Below are positions 1 through 7,126 of a stretch of DNA of 14,645 nucleotides, one piece after another. Made by a program: the position numbers and the translations under genes. The stretch comes from Treponema sp. UBA3662 (GTDB lineage: Bacteria > Spirochaetota > Spirochaetia > Treponematales > Treponemataceae), in NCBI GenBank assembly GCA_002373205.1, contig DFJV01000048.1:1-14645 (forward strand), read 5' to 3'. The notes under the pieces were generated by a model. It made no database searches, was not told the origin of the DNA, and was given only the letters and a program-made list of their open reading frames with translations. The stretch's first letter is position 1. Every line of letters begins with the position of its first letter.

Positions 1-35
1 ATAAAACTCGAAGTTTGCCCTAATATTGTAATTTG

Positions 36-61
36 AGATTCTGAGTCAAGCTCAGAATGAC
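36..61. repeat. Dispersed hairpin repeat, copy 1
   Basis: A 26-nt element with a perfect 8-bp stem (ATTCTGAG 38-45, CTCAGAAT 51-58), loop TCAAG and tail GAC. An exact inverted copy lies at 14562-14587 and a partial copy at 14339-14353. It sits upstream of the first gene and outside its likely promoter. Confidence 0.85.
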
Positions 62-93
62 GAAAACTTAATTAACTTTTTTTTAGAATTGCC

Positions 94-122
94 TTAACTT
101 TTTAGGCTTATCTTTCGATAAT
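94..122 (+). promoter_or_regulatory. Probable sigma-70 promoter of the 142-528 gene
   Basis: TTAACT (94-99) and GATAAT (117-122) are separated by 17 nt, which would start transcription near 129, just before the GAGGTG ribosome-binding site. The region is AT-rich, so chance matches are possible. Confidence 0.45.
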
Positions 123-141
123 AAAGATGAGAGGTGAGCCT

Positions 142-528
142 ATGTATTCAAACGACATTAACTTAAACGCATCAACCTACAAAAACCTTTTTTCTTCCAC
201 AACTGGTAGACTCTATGTACCGGTAAAGGCTAGCGTTGCTGTATTTACTCAGTTTGACTACGTCCGTGGTACTCCGGCTGGTAAAGGTGAAAAAGGTGTT
301 TCTGTAGACAGGATTAGGATTCTGAATACCTTGATTGACCAGTTAGTCTCTATGCGAAAGAAAGCTGCTTCCAAAGAAGATGTGGCAGAGCTTACTGACA
401 GCCAGAAAGATGTGTTAATCAATACGTATCAGAAAGAAGTAAAGAGTTCCTTAGACGTTGCTAATATGCCTTACGGTTTTACAGGCGTAATGCCAGAACC
501 AGGTGCTGTGTTTGACATAGTGGCATAA
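142..528 (+). CDS. Small hypothetical protein
   Basis: A 128-residue protein of unknown function, with no signal peptide or membrane segment, so probably cytoplasmic. The start at 142 is chosen over the in-frame ATG at 127 because GAGGTG at 131-136 lies 5 nt upstream of it; the upstream ATG would place that site inside the gene. Residues about 15-35 (TGRLYVPVKASVAVFTQF) look like beta strands. Residues about 55-105 are charged and helical (ILNTLIDQL, later EVAELT-type stretches), and the C-terminus is rich in Gly and Pro. Composition and codon use match the other flank genes rather than the AT-rich island. The gene stands alone and is followed by a strong terminator. It vaguely recalls small conserved spirochaetal proteins, but I cannot name a family. 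Confidence 0.8.
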   Translation: MYSNDINLNASTYKNLFSSTTGRLYVPVKASVAVFTQFDYVRGTPAGKGEKGVSVDRIRILNTLIDQLVSMRKKAASKEDVAELTDSQKDVLINTYQKEVKSSLDVANMPYGFTGVMPEPGAVFDIVA

Positions 529-551
529 AAGCAATTTTCCTTGGAAAAAAC

Positions 552-594
552 AAAAGCTGCCTGCATCCATTTTGTGTGGAATGTGGCAGCTTTT
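552..594. terminator. Bidirectional Rho-independent terminator
   Basis: A perfect 10-bp stem (AAAAGCTGCC 552-561 with GGCAGCTTTT 585-594) is followed by a T run on the plus strand (591-598). On the minus strand it is followed by TTTTGTTTTTT. It lies between convergent genes and can serve both the 142-528 gene and the minus-strand transporter. A further GC-rich palindrome (CCCC 616-619, GGGG 627-630, centred on CCGATCGG) lies nearer the transporter stop. Confidence 0.88.
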
Positions 595-652
595 TTTTAT
601 GTTTTTTTCAACCCGCCCCTCCGATCGGGGGTAGGCTTTTTCTTTTTAGATT

Positions 653-2008
653 CTAGGCCCAAAGCAACCAGAGTACGATTGCCGAAGTTCCTGTGGTAAG
701 AATTGTAAATGGCACTCCAACTTTTACCCAATCAGCAAAATTCATCTTGTAGCCTTCGCGCTTTATGATTCCCATGCTTACTATGTTTGCGCTTGCACCA
801 AAAGGCGTAAGGTTTCCACCCATGCAGCTTCCGATTAGCAGGGCAAACATGTAAAGCTCTCCGTTAATGCCCATAGTTTTTGCCATTCCGTCTGCAACGG
901 GAAGCATTGCAATTATATAGGGCACGTTGTCCACAAAGCCACTGATTATGATGGAAACCATGATGATTATAAGGAAGCCAAGAATTACTGAACCGCCTGT
1001 AATCTTTGCAAGGTAGAGGGAAAGGTCTCCTAAAAGCCCGGAAGCTTCTATTGCGCCTATTACGATAAAGATTCCTATTAAGAAGAAAATCGTCTCCCAG
1101 TCAAGCTCTTTTACTACGCTTACTGTGTTCTCCAAAGACTTGTTCTGAAGGAACTTGTACCAGACAAGGCCAAGGATTCCAAGTGCAAGTACAAAAGTTC
1201 CGCTAAGGTATGCAAAGCTTGTGTGCACAAAAGAAATTCCTGCAAGGCCAAAAATCATTGCAAGCAGCAGGAAGAGCGGGAACCATGAAACTACGACAGT
1301 TTTTTCCAGGGCCGGCTTTTCTTTTCCTGCCTTTGCAAAGAAGATGTAGAAAAATGCGCATCCCACAAGAAGTCCTGCCTGGATTATAAAGAAGACAGAA
1401 AGCTTTCCTGCGTGGAAGAAGAAGTCGTTAAAGTTGTAGCCCGCATAGCTTGCAAAAATCATGGATGGCGGGTCTCCTACGAGCGTGGCAGTTCCCTCCA
1501 TGTTGCTCATAACCGCAAGCCCTATCATGAACATGGTGGGGTTCATGTTAAGCTTTTTGCTAAGGGCAAGTGCAATCGGTGCCATTACAAGAACCGTGGC
1601 TACGTTTTCAACAAAGATGGAGATAATACCCGTCATGGCAAGAATGGCAACCATTGCAAGACCGGTGCTTCTGCTTTTTTCTACTATAAAATCAGCAATT
1701 CTTGCGGGAACCTTTGAATAGATGAAGAGTGCCGCAATAATCATGCTGCCAAGGTAAATCATAAGGACGTTCCAGTTCACTATGTCGCCAAGTGAATGGA
1801 GCAAGGCAAAGGAATGCATCTCCGCAGTGTTTCCGCGGGCAACAATATCTTCCGGCAGGGGGAATATTGCATCGGGAATAAGTGTTCCCAAAAGCACTAC
1901 TGCTATAGCGGCTGCCGTGGTGAACCAGACCTTTTTCCCCTGAAAGATAATCACCATCGTGTACATAAGGACTGCAACCGCAAGTACAAACCATTTAAAA
2001 TCAATCAT
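653..2008 (-). CDS. ArsB/NhaD-type inner-membrane ion transporter
   Basis: A 451-residue polytopic membrane protein of the ion transporter (ArsB/NhaD/SLC13-like) superfamily. It has about ten to twelve hydrophobic segments along its whole length. Two internally related signatures support the fold: residues 169-181 (SNMEGTATLVGDPP) and 397-410 (GGNLTPFGASANIV). Each is a family-type re-entrant loop motif, in the two halves of the protein. FVDNVPY at 358-364 is also typical of NhaD and P-protein relatives. Likely substrates are Na+/H+ exchange or an anion such as arsenite or a carboxylate; sequence alone does not decide. The start has AGGAAA about 7 nt upstream. The gene lies 22 bp downstream of proC on the same strand, so the two are probably co-transcribed, with no obvious functional link. 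Confidence 0.9.
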   Translation of the reverse strand: MIDFKWFVLAVAVLMYTMVIIFQGKKVWFTTAAAIAVVLLGTLIPDAIFPLPEDIVARGNTAEMHSFALLHSLGDIVNWNVLMIYLGSMIIAALFIYSKVPARIADFIVEKSRSTGLAMVAILAMTGIISIFVENVATVLVMAPIALALSKKLNMNPTMFMIGLAVMSNMEGTATLVGDPPSMIFASYAGYNFNDFFFHAGKLSVFFIIQAGLLVGCAFFYIFFAKAGKEKPALEKTVVVSWFPLFLLLAMIFGLAGISFVHTSFAYLSGTFVLALGILGLVWYKFLQNKSLENTVSVVKELDWETIFFLIGIFIVIGAIEASGLLGDLSLYLAKITGGSVILGFLIIIMVSIIISGFVDNVPYIIAMLPVADGMAKTMGINGELYMFALLIGSCMGGNLTPFGASANIVSMGIIKREGYKMNFADWVKVGVPFTILTTGTSAIVLWLLWA

Positions 2009-2030
2009 AACAAATTTCCTATATTTATTA

Positions 2031-2819
2031 CTATTTTTTGTTCATTATAGCGTCTATGCTGTTTATGCAAGCCGCACGCAAACCAGATTTTTCCAGTGCA
2101 TCAACACCGCGGATTGTTGTTCCTCCGGGTGAACATACGGCATCTTTTAGGACTCCCGGGTGTTCCCCAGTAGCAAGCTGGAGCATTGCGCTTCCTGACA
2201 TTGTCTTGCTTACAAGACGGTAGGCCTGGGCACGCTGCATTCCGTATTTTACCGCCGCATCAGCATAGGCTTCTATAATCAGGTCCATGAATGCAGGACT
2301 GCAACCGCTTATTGCCCCGCCAATGCCCATAAGGTTGGTCGGAAGGGTTTCCGTAATTCCAAGAGTGCCAAGCAGACCAAGGACCGTCGCTGACTCCTCT
2401 GCACTAAGGGAATTCTTCTGCTCAACAAGCATTACCCCCTGCCCAATTTTTGCCGGAGTGTTGGGCATTACGCACTGAACGTGAACCTTCTGCACGTCGA
2501 TATGCTCTGCAAAAGTGTCAAAAGTCCAGCCCGCCGCAACAGAAACAAGAACCTTTCCTTCCAGCTCTTCCTTTACTTCTTTTAAAACGTCCGCTATCTG
2601 GTAAGGCTTGCATGCAACAAAAACAATCTTGCTCTTTTTTACAAGCTCCATGTTGCTGCTTGCAGGAATAAAACCAATTTTTGAAGCGTTATCCTTTAGC
2701 TTTGCCTGGTTTGGAGCATAAGCAAAAACTTCCCCTGCCTTAACCTTGCCCGAATTTATAAAACCGCAGGCCATAGCTTGAGCCATGTTGCCCATACCAA
2801 TAAAACCGATTGTATCCAT
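2031..2819 (-). CDS. proC: Pyrroline-5-carboxylate reductase
   Basis: Catalyses the last step of proline synthesis, NAD(P)H-dependent reduction of 1-pyrroline-5-carboxylate to L-proline, in the cytoplasm. The 262-residue length is normal for the family. The Rossmann glycine motif is at residues 5-13 (GFIGMGNMA), VMPNTP at 117-122, and the C-terminal dimerisation domain carries the family signature SPGGTTIRGVDALE (230-243). The start at 2819 puts the Rossmann motif at the N-terminus as usual and has GGAGG 4 nt upstream; an upstream extension to 2900 via a TTG would add 27 atypical residues and is rejected. It is first in a probable operon with the downstream transporter. A weak promoter (TTATAA-17-TACAAT on the minus strand, about 2868-2896) overlaps the divergent apbE promoter, so the two could interfere. 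Confidence 0.95.
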   Translation of the reverse strand: MDTIGFIGMGNMAQAMACGFINSGKVKAGEVFAYAPNQAKLKDNASKIGFIPASSNMELVKKSKIVFVACKPYQIADVLKEVKEELEGKVLVSVAAGWTFDTFAEHIDVQKVHVQCVMPNTPAKIGQGVMLVEQKNSLSAEESATVLGLLGTLGITETLPTNLMGIGGAISGCSPAFMDLIIEAYADAAVKYGMQRAQAYRLVSKTMSGSAMLQLATGEHPGVLKDAVCSPGGTTIRGVDALEKSGLRAACINSIDAIMNKK

Positions 2820-2867
2820 AGGTCCTCCGCCAAAACATTCTAGCGGAAATTCGGCAGGGTGTAAACA

Positions 2868-2896
2868 TTGTAAAACTTGCCCCAATTCTTTATAAT
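2868..2896 (+). promoter_or_regulatory. Sigma-70 promoter of the apbE-like gene
   Basis: TTGTAA (2868-2873) and a perfect TATAAT (2891-2896) are spaced 17 nt. The expected transcription start is about 2903, one base before the ATG at 2904, and there is no Shine-Dalgarno sequence. This suggests a leaderless transcript. Confidence 0.7.
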
Positions 2897-2903
2897 CCAA
2901 AGA

Positions 2904-3944
2904 ATGAAGTTGAATGTGGTAAATGCGGCGCTTGGTGCGGCTATGCTTTTTTTTCTTGCAGCCTCTTTCTCCTGCTCAAAAAAAGCAATGCCCACCAGAA
3001 CACAGTCTGTCTTGGGAACTGTCTGTTCAATAAATGCCTATGACGACGCAAGCGATAAACTCTACGACGAGCTTTTTGCCCGCCTTAAAGAAATAGACGA
3101 CAGGTTCAGCACAACAAAGCGCGACTCGGACATAAGCCAGGTAAATGCCCATGCCGGAATAAAAGCGGTTCCTGTTCACCGGGACGTTTATTTTGTCGTG
3201 CAGACAGCCCTGAACTTTGCCCAAAAAACAGACGGTGCCTTTGACCCAACGGTTGGCCCACTGGTAAAGCTCTGGGGAATCAACACGGAAAACGCCCGTG
3301 TTCCAAGCCGGGAAGAAATAGATGCAGCCCTTCCCCTTGTAAACTGGCGCAACGTTCAGATGGACCCCGGAGACGGAGAGACCAGCAAGAGGATTTTCCT
3401 TTTGCAAAAGGGCATGTCCTTAGATCTTGGCGGAATTGCAAAGGGCTATGCCGCGGACGAGATGGCCCGCATTCTTGGCGAGCACAATGTAAGGCAGGCA
3501 ATCGTGAACCTGGGCGGAAACGTCTATGCTTACGGCAGCAAAAAAGACGGAAGCAAGTGGAAGGTGGCGGTAAAAAATCCACAGCACCCTTCATCAGACC
3601 CGGCTCTTGCTATCTGCTTTAACCAGAACAATTCAGTAGTAACAAGCGGAGCCTACGAAAGGTATTTTGAAAAAAACGGAAGGCGCTACCACCATATCAT
3701 AAACCCAAAGACAGGCTACCCGGAGCAGAACAAGGTGGGAAGCGTAACAATTGTGTCCCGCTCTTCAATAGAAGCGGATGCCCTAAGCACAGCAGCCTAC
3801 ATTCTTGGGCCAAGCGAATATTTTAAGATTGAGCGTACGGCGGCTTTGTTCATTCTGGAAGACAGCTCGGTAAAGGCATCCCTCCAGCTTGCAGGCAAAA
3901 TAGAAGTGCTTAACCAGAGCTTTTCCAACATAACCTTCCGCTAA
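2904..3944 (+). CDS. apbE: ApbE-family FAD:protein FMN transferase, lipoprotein
   Basis: A periplasmic flavin-handling lipoprotein. Family members transfer FMN from FAD to Thr/Ser of target proteins (for example RnfG/NqrC-type subunits), and the treponemal homologue Ftp also hydrolyses FAD. Length is 346 aa. The N-terminus is a lipoprotein signal with lipobox ASFSC (Cys24). ApbE hallmarks are LDLGGIAKGYAAD (173-185), NLGGN (202-206), HHIINPKTGYP (263-273) and the Mg-binding region ADALSTA (Asp292). The STTK at about 69-72 has Thr where, as I recall, E. coli ApbE has Tyr (STYK); this position is reported to influence hydrolase versus transferase behaviour in treponemal Ftp. The ATG at 2904 is preferred over a TTG at 2877. 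No target protein with a flavinylation motif is seen nearby. Confidence 0.93.
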   Translation: MKLNVVNAALGAAMLFFLAASFSCSKKAMPTRTQSVLGTVCSINAYDDASDKLYDELFARLKEIDDRFSTTKRDSDISQVNAHAGIKAVPVHRDVYFVVQTALNFAQKTDGAFDPTVGPLVKLWGINTENARVPSREEIDAALPLVNWRNVQMDPGDGETSKRIFLLQKGMSLDLGGIAKGYAADEMARILGEHNVRQAIVNLGGNVYAYGSKKDGSKWKVAVKNPQHPSSDPALAICFNQNNSVVTSGAYERYFEKNGRRYHHIINPKTGYPEQNKVGSVTIVSRSSIEADALSTAAYILGPSEYFKIERTAALFILEDSSVKASLQLAGKIEVLNQSFSNITFR

Positions 3945-3958
3945 GGCCATTAAGCCTT
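3943..3958. terminator. Weak hairpin between convergent stop codons
   Basis: AAGGC (3943-3947), loop CATTAA, GCCTT (3954-3958), then TCTT. It overlaps the stop codons of both the apbE-like and the lacI-type gene. The stem is only 5 bp and the T run is poor, so it may be a weak terminator or chance. Confidence 0.3.
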
Positions 3959-4975
3959 TCTTACAGCAGCAACGGATTCCCTTTCTATAAACTGAACCGG
4001 AATCCGCACAATCTCGTACTGACCCTTGCCCTTCATTGCAGCCATAAGCTTTTCCGCGCAAACAGCGGCAATCTTCTTCCTGTCCTGCCTGAATGTGGTA
4101 AGCGGCGGTGTGCTGCATTCAGAAATAAGGGAATCATCAAAGCCAATAAGAGAAACGTCATCTGGAACCCGCTTTCCAACGGTCTGCAAATACTGCATGG
4201 TTCCAGCCGCGAGTTGGTCAGAAGCACAAAAAACGGCCGTAATTTCCGGGGCACGCGTAAAAAGCTTCTTTGCCGCCTCAAAACCAGGCTTTAGCTCCCA
4301 AAGTGCAGCCTTTTCCACGTATTCGCTCTTGTATTTTAAGCCCGCAGCCTTTATAGCCATCTTGTAGCCTTCACCCCGCTCAATGGCAGCCGGTGAATTT
4401 ACAAGGTAGGGGCCTGCAATATAGCCAATGTTCTTGTGGCCTTTTTCTATAAGATACTCAACCCCATGAAAAGCGGCATCCTTGTTTTCGGAAACAACCG
4501 TGCATATTCCCGGAATAAATTCGTTTGCAGACACGCATGGAATTCCGCTGGAGGCAAGACTGGTAATTTCCGGGTCACCGTAAACGGAATTCAGTATAAG
4601 AATGCCCTCCACTTTGCGCGACTTGCAGTGGTCAATATAAGAAATGGAAGAATTCATCTCCTTGGACATAAAAATAAGGTCGTAGCCGTCTTTGTAGGCA
4701 ATATTCCTAAAGCTGTTTACAATTCCGCCAAAAAGCGGATGCTCAAGACCGTTCGTAAAAGATTCTTTTTCTGCAATAACCCCAATCAGCTTGGAATTAG
4801 CCTCTTTTGCCCCGCCATCATTTTCTGCCTTTCCGTACTTAAAATCGGTAAGCTTTGCGGCTAAAAAAATGCGGTTGCGTGCTTCCTGACCAATTGAATC
4901 CCTTCCTTCCAGCACCCGCTGAACCGTAGCCAGAGAAAATCCCGTTATCTGTGCAATATCGAATAATGTCGCCAT
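3950..4975 (-). CDS. LacI-family transcriptional regulator
   Basis: A 341-residue DNA-binding regulator. Residues 1-45 form the LacI-type helix-turn-helix (TLFDIAQITGFSLATVQRVL), in which the usual SxxTVSRVL becomes SLATVQRVL, so the recognition helix is slightly unusual. Residues about 60-335 form the periplasmic-binding-protein-like sensor domain, with typical stretches GIPCVSANE, FCASDQLAAGTMQYL, LIGFDDS and PPLTTFRQDRKKIA. The ligand, expected to be a sugar or nucleoside, cannot be told. The start at 4975 has TAGG about 8 nt upstream. No sugar-uptake or catabolic genes are adjacent. The nearest gene on its promoter side is the OmpA-domain protein, which has a LacI-like palindrome in front of it. 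It may therefore regulate itself, that gene or distant genes. Confidence 0.92.
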   Translation of the reverse strand: MATLFDIAQITGFSLATVQRVLEGRDSIGQEARNRIFLAAKLTDFKYGKAENDGGAKEANSKLIGVIAEKESFTNGLEHPLFGGIVNSFRNIAYKDGYDLIFMSKEMNSSISYIDHCKSRKVEGILILNSVYGDPEITSLASSGIPCVSANEFIPGICTVVSENKDAAFHGVEYLIEKGHKNIGYIAGPYLVNSPAAIERGEGYKMAIKAAGLKYKSEYVEKAALWELKPGFEAAKKLFTRAPEITAVFCASDQLAAGTMQYLQTVGKRVPDDVSLIGFDDSLISECSTPPLTTFRQDRKKIAAVCAEKLMAAMKGKGQYEIVRIPVQFIERESVAAVRKA

Positions 4976-4990
4976 TTTAAACCTACATGA

Positions 4991-5018
4991 ATTTTACACA
5001 ATATTCGTGAAAAATCAA
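4991..5018 (-). promoter_or_regulatory. Probable promoter of the lacI-type gene
   Basis: On the minus strand, TTGATT (5018-5013) and TAAAAT (4996-4991) are spaced 16 nt, giving a 5' leader of about 9-10 nt before the ATG at 4975. Confidence 0.5.
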
Positions 5019-5052
5019 TAATTTTTTGATTAAATTTCTTAAAAAATAAAAG

Positions 5053-5151
5053 TGCGGCGCTTTTATATGCTAGGGGCTTTCCGGGGTTCCGCGGGACCCT
5101 ACCCGCTCCATTGCTTTCGCAACGGCTTCGCCGCCCCTCCAATCCCTGCCG
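5053..5151. repeat. GC-rich structured intergenic block
   Basis: This part of the 344-bp gap between lacI and the OmpA-domain gene is sharply GC-rich between AT-rich edges. It contains several hairpins: GGGTTC-CGCG-GGACCC near 5089-5104 (one wobble) and CCATTGC-TTTC-GCAACGG near 5109-5126 (one mismatch). A GGCTTCGCCGCCCC run follows. It resembles the dispersed non-coding palindromic repeats seen in many treponeme genomes, but no second full copy is in the window. No convincing coding frame runs through it. Confidence 0.5.
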
Positions 5152-5231
5152 TGGTTTAATATTTTTAGGAATATTTTCTTTACTACCTTGCAATTATCCG
5201 TTACCGTGTCTTTTTGCATAAACGAGAAATT

Positions 5232-5262
5232 GTGCGGGAATGCGGGCACCGAACTCTCGCAC
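5232..5262 (+). other. Hairpin in the upstream region of the OmpA-domain gene
   Basis: GTGCGGGA (5232-5239) can pair with TCTCGCAC (5255-5262), 8 bp with one G-U, around a 15-nt loop. There is no T run. It could be a leader structure if transcription starts upstream; I see no clear promoter. Confidence 0.3.
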
Positions 5263-5277
5263 TGTTAGCAAATAATC

Positions 5278-5291
5278 TGTAACCGTTTACT
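5278..5291. promoter_or_regulatory. Candidate LacI-family operator
   Basis: TGTAACCGTTTACT is a near-palindrome with the central CG typical of LacI/GntR/PurR-class operators (GTAAnCGnTTAC). It lies 28 bp upstream of the OmpA-domain start and about 300 bp from the divergent LacI-family gene. A half-site-like CCGTTACCG is near 5198-5206. Assignment to this regulator is inference. Confidence 0.4.
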
Positions 5292-5319
5292 CTTTTGTAT
5301 TTTTTATTTTAGAGGCCTT

Positions 5320-6513
5320 ATGAAAAAACACTTCTTTGCTGCCATTTTTGCATTTTCTTCTATAATATTGCCACCTGCTTTTCTTGCAGCTCAGAATTCA
5401 ATCAGCTACAAGGGAAGCGGAAACTACACCTTTACCGAACGCACGGACTTGCGCAGGTACGACAACGGCAAGTACACCGGGCTTTTAAGCCGCGAAATCC
5501 GCTCTTTCATCGTGCAAAAAGAAAACCTCTACGACGGTAATTTTTACGTCTGGCAAGAAACAAGGCGCAACATGCAAAGACAGCTGCCCGGAATAAACGA
5601 TGCAATTCCTTCTGTATTCAAAATAGCATCCGACGGCACTTTTACCATGATTCAGGACAACGGCTACCCTACCTTTAGAAGCTTTCCTTGCTACCCCCAG
5701 CAAAAAATTTCCAAGGGAGAAAAATGGACTGCTTCTTCTGTGCGCGTGGTAGACCCCATGAACACCGGGGAATTTACCCGCATCCCCTTTACCGCTGAAT
5801 ACACCTACTTAAAAGACGATGTTTACAACGGAACGGAAGTGTACATTGTTAGCGCAAAGTGGGCAACCCGCTACGGCTTCCTTTCTGCGGCAGAAGTTCC
5901 TGCAGACACAGAAGGAGACCCTCTTTTGGACAGGGCAACTGGCTCCCATTCCGCAACAATAGCCATCAGTAAGGAAAGTGGGGCTGCCCTTGTTGTCCGC
6001 GACACCGTAGACGAATCCTTCTTTTACAAAGACGGCCGCAAGGTAGACTTTAAGGGAACAATCTCCCTCTTTACAAATTATCCTCCAGCCGTGGACCGCA
6101 AAAAAATCATCACTTCGGTAAAAAAAGAAAAGCTTCCCCCCGCAGAAGTTCCAGTGGAAGAAACACCCGCCGGACTTAAAATCAGCATAAAGAACCTTCA
6201 GTTCAAGCCGGACAGCGACCAGCTTTTGGAAAGCGAAAAAGAGCGCCTGGACAAAATTGCAAGCGTCCTTCTTAACGCAAAAGATTCCTCATTCCTCGTA
6301 GAAGGCCACACCGCATCAACAGGCAATCCTTCTGGAGAAATGTCCCTTTCCATAAAACGCGCACGTGCCATTGCCAGCGAACTTAGCAAGCGAGGCATCC
6401 CTGCCGAAAAATTCATCTGCAAAGGCTGGGGCGCAACAAAACCCATAGCCGACAACTCCACCCCAGAAGGCATGGCCCAAAACCGCCGCGTAGAAATAAC
6501 CATACTGGAATAG
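5320..6513 (+). CDS. OmpA-domain envelope protein
   Basis: A 397-residue exported protein. Residues 1-25 are a signal peptide (MKKHFFAAIFAF... ending FLAAQ). Residues about 28-255 form a beta-rich domain I do not recognise, a Lys/Pro/Glu-rich linker spans about 265-284, and a C-terminal OmpA-like domain spans about 286-397. The OmpA hallmarks are FKPDSD, VEGHTASTG (327-335), SIKRARAIASEL (344-355) and NRRVEI (388-393). Canonical OmpA binds the diaminopimelate of peptidoglycan through the Asp of GHTDNTG and an Arg 15 residues later. Here the Asp is Ala332 and the Arg (Arg347) is kept. The start has AGAGG 4 nt upstream. The architecture recalls Tp0624 of T. pallidum, whose OmpA domain is also described as modified. 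It probably links the envelope structurally to the periplasm or wall. Confidence 0.88.
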   Translation: MKKHFFAAIFAFSSIILPPAFLAAQNSISYKGSGNYTFTERTDLRRYDNGKYTGLLSREIRSFIVQKENLYDGNFYVWQETRRNMQRQLPGINDAIPSVFKIASDGTFTMIQDNGYPTFRSFPCYPQQKISKGEKWTASSVRVVDPMNTGEFTRIPFTAEYTYLKDDVYNGTEVYIVSAKWATRYGFLSAAEVPADTEGDPLLDRATGSHSATIAISKESGAALVVRDTVDESFFYKDGRKVDFKGTISLFTNYPPAVDRKKIITSVKKEKLPPAEVPVEETPAGLKISIKNLQFKPDSDQLLESEKERLDKIASVLLNAKDSSFLVEGHTASTGNPSGEMSLSIKRARAIASELSKRGIPAEKFICKGWGATKPIADNSTPEGMAQNRRVEITILE

Positions 6514-6532
6514 CGTAGAAAATTCCTTTCCA

Positions 6533-6562
6533 TTGACAATTCATTAAACTGATTTGTATAAT
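6533..6562 (+). promoter_or_regulatory. Near-perfect sigma-70 promoter of the accessory island
   Basis: A perfect TTGACA (6533-6538) and a perfect TATAAT (6557-6562) are spaced 18 nt. The expected start is near 6569, giving a leader of about 75 nt before the first island gene. It is the strongest promoter in the window by consensus and is not preceded by an obvious operator. Confidence 0.82.
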
Positions 6563-6642
6563 TTCATAAGTGGTCAACAATTCTGTACGCTATATGGCCT
6601 CAGATTGACCCTCTGCGTAAGCAAGGCAAAGGAAAAAGTATT

Positions 6643-7122
6643 ATGAACGATTTTTATAAAGTGCAAGATAATTTGGGGCTGCATGATCATAATCTAATTA
6701 ATATGTTAATGAGCCCTTTAACTGGATGCGGACAAATATGGTGCAGCACAGGAACTTCCAAAATTGAAATCATCAAGCTTTCTGGAATAAGGAAGATTAC
6801 TCCTGATTCTCAGGAATGCTTTTCAAAAATTTTTAATGGAGAAGGATTCGGCGACCTTCAGGCAGGGGAATTAAACAAAACAAAAAATGGTTTTGTACTA
6901 AAACTCCAAGGGCGGCTAGGAAAAGTCTTTAAAGAATACGACAGCATTATATGGACATTTGAAATTGAAGCCAATCATATTACCTTTGAAGAAAAAGGTA
7001 TGGATGAATCAACGCTAGAGAAATTTGCAGAGATAGATTATTTTGATTCGCGCGGAAGGGTTGAATACCCCGCCCCTTGGGGCGGAATAAGGGTATTCAA
7101 CCCTGACTGCAATACCTTTTAA
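6643..7122 (+). CDS. Hypothetical protein with repeat-derived C-terminal tail
   Basis: A 159-residue cytoplasmic protein of unknown function and the first gene of the AT-rich island. AAAGGA about 10 nt upstream supports the ATG. The body (residues 1-138) is mixed alpha/beta and includes TGCGQIWCSTGTSKIEII, with two cysteines near 29 and 34, and an acidic end (KFAEIDYFDSRG). From codon 139 to codon 154 the reading frame runs exactly through a 48-bp inverted repeat (7057-7104), so the tail RVEYPAPWGGIRVFNP is encoded by a mobile-type palindrome; the native stop was probably lost. The size, compact acidic character and array context would suit an immunity protein, but no family is recognised. 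Confidence 0.7.
   Translation: MNDFYKVQDNLGLHDHNLINMLMSPLTGCGQIWCSTGTSKIEIIKLSGIRKITPDSQECFSKIFNGEGFGDLQAGELNKTKNGFVLKLQGRLGKVFKEYDSIIWTFEIEANHITFEEKGMDESTLEKFAEIDYFDSRGRVEYPAPWGGIRVFNPDCNTF
7057..7104. repeat. Nested REP-like palindrome
   Basis: An outer perfect 14-bp inverted repeat (AGGGTTGAATACCC 7057-7070, GGGTATTCAACCCT 7091-7104) encloses an inner hairpin CGCCCC-TT-GGGGCG (7071-7084) and a 6-nt bulge GAATAA. It looks like the REP/RAYT class of small palindromic elements and overlaps the 3' end of the 6643-7122 gene. Confidence 0.88.
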
Positions 7123-7126
7123 GAAC

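Noticed and set aside
1412..1721. Plus-strand frames opposite the transporter gene
   Set aside because: They are antisense shadows of a clear membrane-protein gene, with no ribosome-binding site or recognisable product.
3027..3594. Minus-strand frames opposite the apbE-like gene
   Set aside because: The plus strand carries all ApbE motifs; the opposite frames are antisense shadows.
4945..5193. Minus-strand frame of 82 codons through the GC-rich block upstream of lacI
   Set aside because: It runs across palindromic repeat sequence and the lacI promoter, has no ribosome-binding site at its start, and its composition is unlike a protein.
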